Below, piece after piece: positions 8,878 to 17,149 of a stretch of 45,896 nucleotides of DNA (position 1 is its first letter; every line of letters starts with the position of its first letter). The DNA is from Spirochaetia bacterium (GTDB lineage: Bacteria; Spirochaetota; Spirochaetia; B11-G9): positions 1-45,896 of the forward strand of contig JAQIBN010000020.1 in NCBI GenBank assembly GCA_027859095.1. The letters run 5' to 3'. The notes under the pieces are model-generated. The model made no database searches. It was not told where the DNA came from and saw only the letters and a program-made list of their open reading frames with translations. Both the position numbers and the translations under genes were made by a program.

Positions 8878-10350
8878 ATGAGTAAAATAATATTTGATAT
8901 AGCTATTATTGGAGCTGGAGTTGTTGGTGCAGCTATAGCAAGGAAACTGTCGTCATATAATTTAGAAATAGCTCTTATAGAGAAAGAGTGTGATGTTTCT
9001 TTTGGTGTTTCCAAGGCAAATTCCGGTATTATTCATGGTGGATTCCATCATGGATCAGAGTATCTAAAGTCAAAACTGGAAGTGCAGGGAAACCGGATGT
9101 TTGACCAACTGGAACAGGAACTTCATTTTCCATTTCGAAGATGTGGTATTATTGTAGCAGCTTTTTCCATTGAAGAAATGAAAACTGTTGAGCAGCTGTA
9201 TTTGAATGGCATTGCCAACAAGGTTGTTGGAATAGAAATGTGCAACAGAAGCCGTATGCTTAGCCTGGAACCTAAACTTAATACAGATGTTGTCGGGGGT
9301 CTCTATGCACCAGCTGGAGGAATAATAGAACCCTATCGTTTTGTTTTCTCTTTGGTAGAATCTGCCTTGAAAAATGGAGTAAAATTGTTTACAGAGTTCA
9401 AAGTTGTCTCAGCAGAACATAACTCTGAAGGATATACAGTTATTTCAGAAAATGGAAATATTGTTCACAGTAAATGGGCTGTAAATGCCTCAGGTCTCTT
9501 TGCAGATGAAATTTCAAATATTTTTAATGCAGAAAAATTTAAAATAACCCCAAGAAAAGGTGAAGAGTTTCTTTTAGATCGTAATTCTGCTGCCAGAACA
9601 GAGCATGTTGTTTTTCCAGTACCTGACCATGTTTCCAAGGGCATACTAATTATTCCAACAGTGGAGGGTACAACAATGCTTGGACCTACAGCTATTCCTC
9701 AGGATAGTAAAGAGGATGTTTCTACTACTTCAGTTAACCTTGGAATGGTATTCAGTTCAGCAAGAAGAATGGTTCCTTCTATTTCTCAAAGAGATATTAT
9801 TACAAGTTTTACAGGATTAAGGCCCGTACTTGAAAGTGGTGATTTTTATATAGATATTTCTAAAAAGCAGAAACATTTTATTCAGGTTGCAGGTATCCAG
9901 TCCCCGGGTTTAACTGCTGTTCCTGCAATTGCGGAATATGTTAAGGATCTGGTAAAAAAGGATGGGCTCATACTAACAGAAAAATCTTCCTATGACCCTG
10001 ATATAGAAAAACTTCCTAGAATGAGAACACTTAATCCGGAAGAAGCAGATGTTTTAATACAGGATGATCCTTCTTTTGGAGAAATAGTTTGCAGATGTGA
10101 GTCCGTTAGTGAAGCTGAAATAGTAGCTGCTGTAAAACACGGTCATACTACTCTTGATGGTATAAAATTCTATACCAGAGCACAGATGGGCAGGTGTCAG
10201 GGAGGCTTTTGTACTGATAGAATTATAAAAATAGTTCAGAGGGAAACTGGTCTCAGGTATGAAGATATTACAAAAAGAGGAAAGGATTCCTGGCTTATTG
10301 AGGATAGAATTGGTGATATCAAAGTGAACAGCTATGGGAGTGTGGAATGA
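8878..10350 (+). CDS. glpA: FAD-dependent glycerol-3-phosphate dehydrogenase with BFD-like [2Fe-2S] domain
   Basis: Oxidises glycerol 3-phosphate to dihydroxyacetone phosphate. In this 490-residue form the FAD DAO domain begins with IAIIGAGVVGAAIARKLSS, contains NSGIIHGGFHHG, and ends near the GIQSPGLTAVPAIAEYV segment. A C-terminal BFD-like Fer2 domain follows, with cysteines in IVCRCESVSEAEI and GRCQGGFCTDRI. The ATG at 8878 is preferred to the GTG at 8863, since GGAAG lies 8 bases before it. The gene overlaps the next flavoprotein by ATGA. The three genes to DUF1667 match a known anaerobic set in which electrons pass between the flavoproteins. Symbol by analogy with GlpA. Confidence 0.88.
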   Translation: MSKIIFDIAIIGAGVVGAAIARKLSSYNLEIALIEKECDVSFGVSKANSGIIHGGFHHGSEYLKSKLEVQGNRMFDQLEQELHFPFRRCGIIVAAFSIEEMKTVEQLYLNGIANKVVGIEMCNRSRMLSLEPKLNTDVVGGLYAPAGGIIEPYRFVFSLVESALKNGVKLFTEFKVVSAEHNSEGYTVISENGNIVHSKWAVNASGLFADEISNIFNAEKFKITPRKGEEFLLDRNSAARTEHVVFPVPDHVSKGILIIPTVEGTTMLGPTAIPQDSKEDVSTTSVNLGMVFSSARRMVPSISQRDIITSFTGLRPVLESGDFYIDISKKQKHFIQVAGIQSPGLTAVPAIAEYVKDLVKKDGLILTEKSSYDPDIEKLPRMRTLNPEEADVLIQDDPSFGEIVCRCESVSEAEIVAAVKHGHTTLDGIKFYTRAQMGRCQGGFCTDRIIKIVQRETGLRYEDITKRGKDSWLIEDRIGDIKVNSYGSVE

Positions 10351-11609
10351 AAGAGTTGAAATTTGACACCCTTGTTATTGGTGGGGGCTCTGCAGGTATG
10401 GCCGCCGCTTTGGAAGTTTCAAAGCGTGGATTTTCGGTTGCCGTTGTGGAAAGAGAAAACTCTATGGGTGGCATTCTTAATCAGTGTATACATAATGGTT
10501 TTGGGCTTCATCATTTTAATGAAGAACTTTCAGGACCTGCTTATGCAGAAAAATTTATTGATATGGTTGAGTCCTCAAATATAAAAGTCTTTTTAGATAT
10601 GACTGTTATGGATATGGAAGAAACAGGTGACATGAAATATGTCTATGGAATGTCCGGGAAAACAGGAATGATAAAGTTTTGTGTAAAAACTGTTATTTTT
10701 GCAAATGGTTGCAGAGAGAGAAACCGTGGTAGCATTGGTACACCTGGTACCAGACCGTCAGGAGTTTTTACTGCAGGGCTGGCACAGCGTCTTGTAAATA
10801 TGGAAGGATACATTCCTGGTAAAGAATGTGTCATTGTAGGATCAGGAGATATTGGTCTTATTATGGCAAGGAGAATGACATGGGTAGGAGCTAAGGTAAA
10901 GGCTGTAATAGAAATACAACCATACCCTGCAGGGCTCACCAGAAATATTGTTCAATGTTTAAATGATTTTAATATTCCCCTTTATCTTTCCCATGTAGTT
11001 GGAGATATTCATGGGAAGGACCGGGTTGAATCCATTGATGTTATTCCTTTGAAAAATGGTGTGGAGCAGAAAGATAAAAGTTTTAATATAATATGTGATT
11101 CTCTTCTTCTGGCTGTTGGACTTGTCCCGGATAATGAACTGGCTCAAAAAATTGGTATTTCTATTAATCCTGAAACAAATGGACCCATAGTTGACAGACA
11201 ATTAATGACAGGCAAAAATGGAATTTTTGCCTGTGGCAATGTTCTTCATGTTCACGATCTTGTAGATTTTGTTACAGAAGAATCTGAGCGCTGTGGAAAA
11301 TATGCAGCAGATTACATGGATGGAAAAACTTTTTCTGACCAGTATAGAACTGTACCGGGACAGAATATAAAGTACCTTGTTCCAAATTTTTATTCTCCTC
11401 ATAGAGATAATAAATTTTATCTTCGAACAATGATTGTTAAAAATCGTGCAGAATTGATTGTAAGTGTAAACGGAAAGGAAATATTTAGTAAAAAACTAAA
11501 ACATATTCAGCCATCAGAAATGATCAGTTTTTCTATTTTGGAGGATACTGTGGGTGCTGAAATTATTTCAGAGTGCCGAAATAATACTCTGGAGGTTAAA
11601 ATAGTATGA
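10347..11609 (+). CDS. FAD/NAD(P)-binding oxidoreductase, GlpB-like partner
   Basis: A 420-residue pyridine-nucleotide-disulphide-type flavoprotein. The N-terminal FAD motif is VIGGGSAGMAAALEVSKRG, a second nucleotide-binding motif VIVGSGDIGLIMARRM lies near residue 165, and the FAD-end motif GIFACGNVLHVHDLVDFV lies near residue 290. There is no CxxxxC redox pair of the disulphide reductases; the N-terminal ILNQCIHNGFG carries a single Cys. It overlaps both neighbours by ATGA, which indicates tight co-translation with the glycerol-3-phosphate dehydrogenase and DUF1667. It probably passes electrons from glycerol-3-phosphate oxidation to a pyridine nucleotide or another acceptor. Confidence 0.85.
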   Translation: MKELKFDTLVIGGGSAGMAAALEVSKRGFSVAVVERENSMGGILNQCIHNGFGLHHFNEELSGPAYAEKFIDMVESSNIKVFLDMTVMDMEETGDMKYVYGMSGKTGMIKFCVKTVIFANGCRERNRGSIGTPGTRPSGVFTAGLAQRLVNMEGYIPGKECVIVGSGDIGLIMARRMTWVGAKVKAVIEIQPYPAGLTRNIVQCLNDFNIPLYLSHVVGDIHGKDRVESIDVIPLKNGVEQKDKSFNIICDSLLLAVGLVPDNELAQKIGISINPETNGPIVDRQLMTGKNGIFACGNVLHVHDLVDFVTEESERCGKYAADYMDGKTFSDQYRTVPGQNIKYLVPNFYSPHRDNKFYLRTMIVKNRAELIVSVNGKEIFSKKLKHIQPSEMISFSILEDTVGAEIISECRNNTLEVKIV

Positions 11610-11965
11610 AAAAAGACATGATTTGTATTTCCTGTCCAATGGGTTGCAGAATTTCTGCAGAATGGGGAAAGGAAAATATTATTACTGTTACAGGAAATAA
11701 ATGTCAGAGGGGAGATGTTTATGGTAAGGAAGAAATACTTTCTCCCCGCAGGGTCGTTACAGCTACCTTAAATATAAACTCGTCCTGGTTGGGCAGGCTT
11801 CCTGTAATGACAACAGGTACTCTTCCGAAAGAATTTATAGATTCTTTATTAAATAAAATTTATAAATTTGATCTTGATGTTCCTATAGTTAGAAATGATA
11901 TAATAATTAAAAATATTAGTAATACGGGAATTGATCTTATTGCAACAAGAAGCGTTAGAACATAG
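11606..11965 (+). CDS. DUF1667 protein, glycerol-3-phosphate dehydrogenase partner
   Basis: A 119-residue DUF1667 protein, full length for the family. It has the N-terminal cysteine pattern CISCPMGC and, after about 28 residues, KCQRGDVYGKEE. These Cys residues probably bind a metal or Fe-S centre. RRVVTATLNI and the closing IDLIATRSV are typical. It overlaps the upstream flavoprotein by ATGA and completes the three-gene set. In GlpABC systems the third subunit is a membrane Fe-S protein; here DUF1667 is soluble and may play a related electron-transfer role, which is inference. Confidence 0.88.
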   Translation: MKKDMICISCPMGCRISAEWGKENIITVTGNKCQRGDVYGKEEILSPRRVVTATLNINSSWLGRLPVMTTGTLPKEFIDSLLNKIYKFDLDVPIVRNDIIIKNISNTGIDLIATRSVRT

Positions 11966-12650
11966 ACTTGATGCTCATCTCCACCTGCAGACAATCCCCT
12001 GGAATTCAGGTTATGCAGAAACTCCAGGAAGAGATATTATAAAATCCTTTTTTAAAACAGAAAGTAAATCTATTTGTAATGGTACCTCTCCTTTAGACTG
12101 GGATAGGTCTTCTTCTGCCAAAGGGAGCTTTAATCAGCAGGTTGTGGTTTTTAAAGAGCAGCTTAATCTTGCTTTATCTCTGGATCTGCCTGTTGCCTTA
12201 CACTGTGTTCGTGCCTGGGGAATTTTACTGGAAATTCTTCAGGAAAAAATTCAAATCAACATTGGTACTGAAAAATATTGCAGAATACCTGTAATGATTC
12301 ATTCGTTTTCAGGATCCATAGAGATTATGAGGCAATTGACTGATATGGGTGTTTTTATTTCATTTTCACCAAATTTGGTTTCAGTCAGAGCAGAGTCTTT
12401 ACGAGGGGTTTTAAAGGATGTCCCTTTGGAAAGGATTTTAATTGAAAGTGATTTTTCATACACTAAAAATATTCCCATTAATAATCAAATTTCTGAATAT
12501 AACAGGAATATAAATAGTTTATATAGTATTGCCGGATCGCTAAAAGACATTGATCCCTTATATTTCCAGGAGGTTGTCTATACAAATGGAAAGATTTTTA
12601 CGGACAGAGCGCTTAATAGGAGTTGGATCTATAAGACTTGCCGATTTTGA
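11931..12650 (+). CDS. TatD-family metal-dependent hydrolase, internally deleted
   Basis: TatD enzymes are metal-dependent DNases or hydrolases with a TIM-barrel fold. This 239-residue frame shows the metal-binding RLDAHLHLQ near the N-terminus, FKEQLNLALSLDLPVALHC, MIHSFSGSIEIMRQLTDMGVFISFSP and the late ERILIESDF. The segment that should carry GEIGLD, about 50 residues, is absent. The sequence goes from NGTSPLDWDR directly to SSSAKGSFNQQ at the GATAGG at 12102-12107. TTG at 11931 is used; TTG at 11940 is as likely and is better spaced from GGGA. Loss of the GEIGLD glutamate makes activity doubtful. It overlaps DUF1667 and the TcdA-like gene. Confidence 0.7.
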   Translation: MILLQQEALEHRLDAHLHLQTIPWNSGYAETPGRDIIKSFFKTESKSICNGTSPLDWDRSSSAKGSFNQQVVVFKEQLNLALSLDLPVALHCVRAWGILLEILQEKIQINIGTEKYCRIPVMIHSFSGSIEIMRQLTDMGVFISFSPNLVSVRAESLRGVLKDVPLERILIESDFSYTKNIPINNQISEYNRNINSLYSIAGSLKDIDPLYFQEVVYTNGKIFTDRALNRSWIYKTCRF

Positions 12651-13122
12651 TACCATAAGCAGGAGTAACATTAATCGTCAGTTATATGCTCTTGAATCAA
12701 CTATTGGCAGGGCAAAGACTGAAGTTGCTATAGATTCTCTTAATCCCAAAATAGAATTATTATCTTATGCTTATAAAAACAGCATCCCCATAATTTCATC
12801 AATGGGAGCAGCCCTTAGAACAGATCCTTTACAAATCCAAACAGGTAATATTTTTGATACAACAAAATGTCCTCTGTCCAAACAGGTTAGAAAACGTCTT
12901 AGAAACCGTGGAGTAGGCCGGGGAATTGATTGTGTTTATTCAACAGAAATAATAAATTTTACCTACACTGATCCTGAAGAGGAGACAGAAGGAGAGGATC
13001 TTGTTATTAGAGGTTTGAAAAGGAGGGTCCTTGGGTCTTTACCGACCCTCCCTGGAATATTTGGTCTGATACTTGCGAATATGGCTTATAAAGAGCTTCT
13101 TAATCTTTATTCTGTTTCTTGA
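12586..13122 (+). CDS. TcdA-like (ThiF/E1 superfamily) protein with two internal deletions
   Basis: This resembles TcdA (CsdL), the ATP-dependent dehydratase that forms cyclic t6A in tRNA. The frame has only 178 residues against about 250 expected. It runs MERFLRTERLIG straight into GSIRLADFDTISRSNINRQ, so the GxGGVGS nucleotide-binding segment of about 30 residues is missing. It then jumps from KTEVAID to SLNPKIELLSYAY, losing about 40 more. The rest, including SMGAALRTDPLQIQ and GIDCVYSTE, is well kept. Both joins are in frame and lie at short repeats (GGAGTTGGA at 12619, GCTATAGAT at 12727). It probably cannot bind ATP. Its 3' end overlaps the converging acyl-CoA synthetase by 23 bases. 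Confidence 0.72.
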   Translation: MERFLRTERLIGVGSIRLADFDTISRSNINRQLYALESTIGRAKTEVAIDSLNPKIELLSYAYKNSIPIISSMGAALRTDPLQIQTGNIFDTTKCPLSKQVRKRLRNRGVGRGIDCVYSTEIINFTYTDPEEETEGEDLVIRGLKRRVLGSLPTLPGIFGLILANMAYKELLNLYSVS

Positions 13123-14788
13123 ATTTAGTATAAAGATACCTTTTTATTGTATTTTTTGGTGTTTTCTCAAATGGTTCCTCTTCATGGCGTAAATTAGCAA
13201 TTTTTGAGAAAGAGTTAAGCTGTTTATTCACCTTTTTAAGGAGTTCCTTTGTATATTCTGCAGCATTTTCAGATGCCTGTATTGCTCCCTCTTTCAGATG
13301 CTTTACTGACTCTGTAAGTGCTTCTTTATCTATATGTACCAGTGCAAAAATTTTACCTTCATCCTGAAAAACTACAGATTCCTCAATAAAATCAAACTCA
13401 TTTATTACAGATTCTATAGCTTCAGGGTAAATGTTTTCACCACTGGCACCTAGCATTATTGTTTTTACTCTACCCTTAATATACAAGTAATTATCCTTAT
13501 CAAATATTCCTAAATCCCCGGTCCTGAACCATCCTTCATTAGATATTACTTCTGAAGTTTTTTCAGAATCTTTATAATATCCCATCATTACATTTGGGCC
13601 TTTATAAATAATTTCACCTTCTCCTGTATCTTTGTGTGGATTTACAATTTTTACTTCGCCACCATCTATTACTTTTCCAGTTGCTGTAAAGCGGGATGTT
13701 GTTGCATTTGCTCCGGCGATTAAAGGAGCAGTTTCTGTAAGGCCATAACCAATTGCATAGGGGAATTTTGCATCTTTTAAAAAATTTTCTACATCACTGG
13801 CAAGTCCGGCTCCACCTATACCGAAGAAAAAGAGGCGGTTACCAAAGGTTTTTAATAGTTTTTTACCAGCTAATCTTGCTATTAGTTTATGGGTAAGAGG
13901 GAAATGAAATAAAGTTCTAAGTACTGCTTTTTTCTCAATATTTGGCAGTACACTCTGGCGTACAATTTTCTCTATTAAAAGGGGAACAGAGAGCATTAGA
14001 TGAGGTTTTACTGTTTTTAATGCAGGAAGCAACACCGTTGCAGATGGCGGTTTCCTAAGATAATAAACGCATGAACCTGAGGAAAAAGGTATAATGAAGC
14101 CCAGGGTGCATTCATAACTATGAGATAAAGGTAAAATTGATACCAGTGTATGACCTGGTTTCATATCTGCTATTTTATTTGAAGCAATTGCATTAGAGCA
14201 AATATTTTTATGACTTAACATTACGCCCTTTGAACTGCCTGTGGTTCCTGCTGTATATATTATAACTGCAAGATCTTCTTCTTCGGGATTTATATTGGGA
14301 ATTTCCATTGTACTCTTAAAAAAGTATTCACCGGATTCAGCTTTTATATCTGAAACAGATCTACCTGCCTGTATTAAAGAGAAATCATCTAATAGAATGA
14401 ATTCCCTTTCATTATCAATATTTAAATCCTGTATCTTTTCGTATATTTTTTTAGAAACAAAAATTATTTTTGCACTAGAGTGATCTATAATATTTTTAAT
14501 TTCATTTGGATGGAAATCGGGAAGAATAGGTACAATTATTCCTCCTGCAAGACTTATTCCAAAGTATGTTACACCCCAGTTTGGCATATTTTCAGACAGA
14601 ATAGCTACCTTATCTCCTGGATTCATATTTCTGGATGACAGGAATGCCGCTACCTTATTAGCACTGTCTCCAGCGTCCTTAAAAGTAAGTGGATCTTCAT
14701 TAACAAAAGATAGTGCAGGGGTATTGCCATAAAGATGAACACTGTTTTTTATTATGGTTGTTAGAGTCAATTTATCATGATTTTCCAT
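13100..14788 (-). CDS. AMP-binding long-chain acyl-CoA (or acyl-ACP) synthetase
   Basis: Activates fatty acids to acyl-adenylate and then a thioester. The 562-residue protein has the P-loop-like VIIYTAGTTGSSKGVMLSHKN near residue 178, GYGLTETAPLI near residue 345, the GWFRTGDLGIFDKDNYLYIKGRVK hinge, and a C-terminal PFEKTPKNTIKRYLY lysine region. This is the full ANL-superfamily set. The plain bacterial AMP-binding length without a PlsC fusion fits a FadD/Aas-type synthetase. With the acyl-ACP thioesterase at 7 kb it may recycle free fatty acids. It ends against the TcdA-like gene and lies 81 bases downstream of the U32 peptidase gene on the same strand. Confidence 0.9.
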   Translation of the reverse strand: MENHDKLTLTTIIKNSVHLYGNTPALSFVNEDPLTFKDAGDSANKVAAFLSSRNMNPGDKVAILSENMPNWGVTYFGISLAGGIIVPILPDFHPNEIKNIIDHSSAKIIFVSKKIYEKIQDLNIDNEREFILLDDFSLIQAGRSVSDIKAESGEYFFKSTMEIPNINPEEEDLAVIIYTAGTTGSSKGVMLSHKNICSNAIASNKIADMKPGHTLVSILPLSHSYECTLGFIIPFSSGSCVYYLRKPPSATVLLPALKTVKPHLMLSVPLLIEKIVRQSVLPNIEKKAVLRTLFHFPLTHKLIARLAGKKLLKTFGNRLFFFGIGGAGLASDVENFLKDAKFPYAIGYGLTETAPLIAGANATTSRFTATGKVIDGGEVKIVNPHKDTGEGEIIYKGPNVMMGYYKDSEKTSEVISNEGWFRTGDLGIFDKDNYLYIKGRVKTIMLGASGENIYPEAIESVINEFDFIEESVVFQDEGKIFALVHIDKEALTESVKHLKEGAIQASENAAEYTKELLKKVNKQLNSFSKIANLRHEEEPFEKTPKNTIKRYLYTKFKKQNKD

Positions 14789-14869
14789 TATTTCTATCTC
14801 CTGGTGAATATTAATATATGCCTAATTGAATAGAAATCAATTAAACAGATTTATCATCTAATAATTTTA

Positions 14870-17146
14870 TCAAACCCAGTCGGCAGAGAAATTAAAGTCG
14901 CTTGTAGCTGTTTCTCCTGGTTCTGCATTACTGTAATCAAAACAAGATGAAGTGTTTTCTAAATTGGGTATTTTAAAAACTTTATTTCCATATACCGAGT
15001 TTAGACCTGACTCAGAGTCTTTTTTTACTCTGAATTTCACTCCATGGCTATCACTTATTTCTCCTTCAACCTCAATGTCAGCCCTGCTTGTAAATATATG
15101 TGGTCTTCCATATCTGTAAATTTCTATGGGTAAGGGAGAAAAATAGACAAGGTTAATTAAAGCCTCTTTTTCCATCTCCATCCATCCCTGTACTTTATTG
15201 AAACCCATGTCCTCTAGCTGCCTGGCAGATAAAGAATTACTCACAGGCAGAGGATAAGCAGCAGTAATTACAATATCCTTATATTTTTTTAGCATTGGAA
15301 TCTGGAAAATTGAACTTACTCTAAATCTTCTTATACCGGAAGCATATGCCTTATCAATATCAACTACAAGTTTTTCCAGGGCAAATTCATTTCTAAAGTA
15401 GGGGAGTAATATTTCTTCACAGTCTTTATTATAAGAAGAAATAGGCATTACGTGTATTGCCTTTTCCAGTTTTGAACTTCTTGCTCTGGATTTACCATCA
15501 TTTTTTTTATGGGGATCCGTTATAAAAACATCTCTGCATGGATCTGATTCTTCATTTTTTCCCATCGATGAGCTATGTACTTGCATAAAATCGAATATAT
15601 CATTATCTATATCATTTGTATTTACAAGGTTCAAAATTTTAGGGGCGAGGGTTTCCCAGAACTCTCTACGTAGTTTTTTTAAGCTCGAGGAAGGTAGGAA
15701 GAGGTTCCCCTCTATAACTACTTTTATATCCGCCGTTTTAATCATTTTTTCTTTTGTTGAAGTGAAACTATTCTGAACTATATCTTCTGACAGGCTATGC
15801 TCCCTGGCAGGTTCAATTTTTAATTCACCAATCCATGCCTTTATTGACGGGTACGCAGGAATTCTTATTATAAATCCTTCTGAATTGATATTTATTTCAA
15901 GATCTACAATATTGGGACTAATGTATTCTGGAAGATTTTTTATATTTCTAACTGATTTTTCGGCAGTATCACCTACTTTATAAACAAGACTACCAGATTG
16001 AACTTCCTGATTGAAGGGGATATAAACTATGTCGTCCTTATGAGCTTTATTAATCTTTTCTCTATCCTTATTCATAGCTGTAATTGTTATTTGGGGGCCT
16101 TCATCACCGGATTTTGGTTGAATTCTAATTCGATCACCTTTTTTTAAGTCTCTGGAGATTTTTGCTGTGAAACCACGAGGGCCGCTGCCAATAATCTTAG
16201 CACTTAACATTCCAGATACACCTGTGGATTTATAATTAATCAAATTTTCCATACTTTCTGTTGTATAGAACCCACTTGACCATTTTCGTCCAGGACTTCC
16301 AGCCAGAATCATCTTAGCCTGACCAAGGATGCCTGAACTTAATTTACCCTGACTCCCATGGCCTCCTGAAGCATCCAATACCATTCTATAAGCAGTTACA
16401 GCTCTTTTAACATAATCTGCTTTCTTAAGTCTTCCTTCTATTTTGATCGAACTAACTCCGGCTTTTATAAGATCAGGAATAAGGTCCAGGGTATATAAAT
16501 CATCCGGAGAAAAAAAGAAGCCATTTATTCCATCTTTACTATGATATCTGCGTCTACAGGGTTGCTTACATCTACCTCGGTTACCACTCCAGCCTCCTAT
16601 AGAAGAAGAAAACAGGCAATTGCCTGATAGAGAACTACAAAGTGCTCCATGTGCAAAAACTTCAATTTCCAAATTGGATTTTTTTACAATAAGTTCCAGT
16701 TCTTTTATAGTTACCTGGCGTTCGAGTATAACTCTTTTTAATCCCATTCCTTTGGCTGCTTCAATGCCTGCACTGTTATGTATACCCATTTGTGTAGATC
16801 CGTGAATTTCCATTTGAGGGAAAAATTTTCTTATCATCCATGCCACACCGAGATCCTGCACAATAATTGCATCAATACCCATCTTACTAACATCAGATAG
16901 GTATTGATAAATTTCTTCCAGCTCTCCTTCTTTTACAAGCGTATTCAGTGCAAGGTATACTTTCTTGTCATATTTTTTTGCATAGGCTGAAATTTTAGAT
17001 AATTCAGAAACTGTAAAATTATTAGATTTATCTCTTGCACTGAATTTAGGTAATCCTGCATAAATGGCATCCGCACCATTAGCAAATGCAGCAAAGGCAC
17101 AATCGGCATCTCCGGCAGGAGCGAGTAACTCCGGTAGAATATTCAT
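14870..17146 (-). CDS. U32-family peptidase-like protein (RlhA/TrhP type)
   Basis: A 758-residue member of the peptidase U32 family. It begins ELLAPAGDADCAFAAFANGADAIYAG, has ALNTLVKEGELEEIYQYL and VQDLGVAW, and carries the family signature EVFAHGALCSSLSGNCLFSS, then SGNRGRCKQPCRRRY near residues 185-200. These conserved cysteines probably ligate an Fe-S or metal centre. Characterised members (RlhA, TrhP/YegQ) hydroxylate rRNA or tRNA rather than acting as proteases. The long extension after residue 400, with a U32 collagenase-like domain, resembles the YdcP/RlhA branch. It starts 3 bases after the stop of the cNMP-STAS gene, so the two are cotranscribed. Confidence 0.85.
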   Translation of the reverse strand: MNILPELLAPAGDADCAFAAFANGADAIYAGLPKFSARDKSNNFTVSELSKISAYAKKYDKKVYLALNTLVKEGELEEIYQYLSDVSKMGIDAIIVQDLGVAWMIRKFFPQMEIHGSTQMGIHNSAGIEAAKGMGLKRVILERQVTIKELELIVKKSNLEIEVFAHGALCSSLSGNCLFSSSIGGWSGNRGRCKQPCRRRYHSKDGINGFFFSPDDLYTLDLIPDLIKAGVSSIKIEGRLKKADYVKRAVTAYRMVLDASGGHGSQGKLSSGILGQAKMILAGSPGRKWSSGFYTTESMENLINYKSTGVSGMLSAKIIGSGPRGFTAKISRDLKKGDRIRIQPKSGDEGPQITITAMNKDREKINKAHKDDIVYIPFNQEVQSGSLVYKVGDTAEKSVRNIKNLPEYISPNIVDLEININSEGFIIRIPAYPSIKAWIGELKIEPAREHSLSEDIVQNSFTSTKEKMIKTADIKVVIEGNLFLPSSSLKKLRREFWETLAPKILNLVNTNDIDNDIFDFMQVHSSSMGKNEESDPCRDVFITDPHKKNDGKSRARSSKLEKAIHVMPISSYNKDCEEILLPYFRNEFALEKLVVDIDKAYASGIRRFRVSSIFQIPMLKKYKDIVITAAYPLPVSNSLSARQLEDMGFNKVQGWMEMEKEALINLVYFSPLPIEIYRYGRPHIFTSRADIEVEGEISDSHGVKFRVKKDSESGLNSVYGNKVFKIPNLENTSSCFDYSNAEPGETATSDFNFSADWV

Positions 17147-17149
17147 CGA

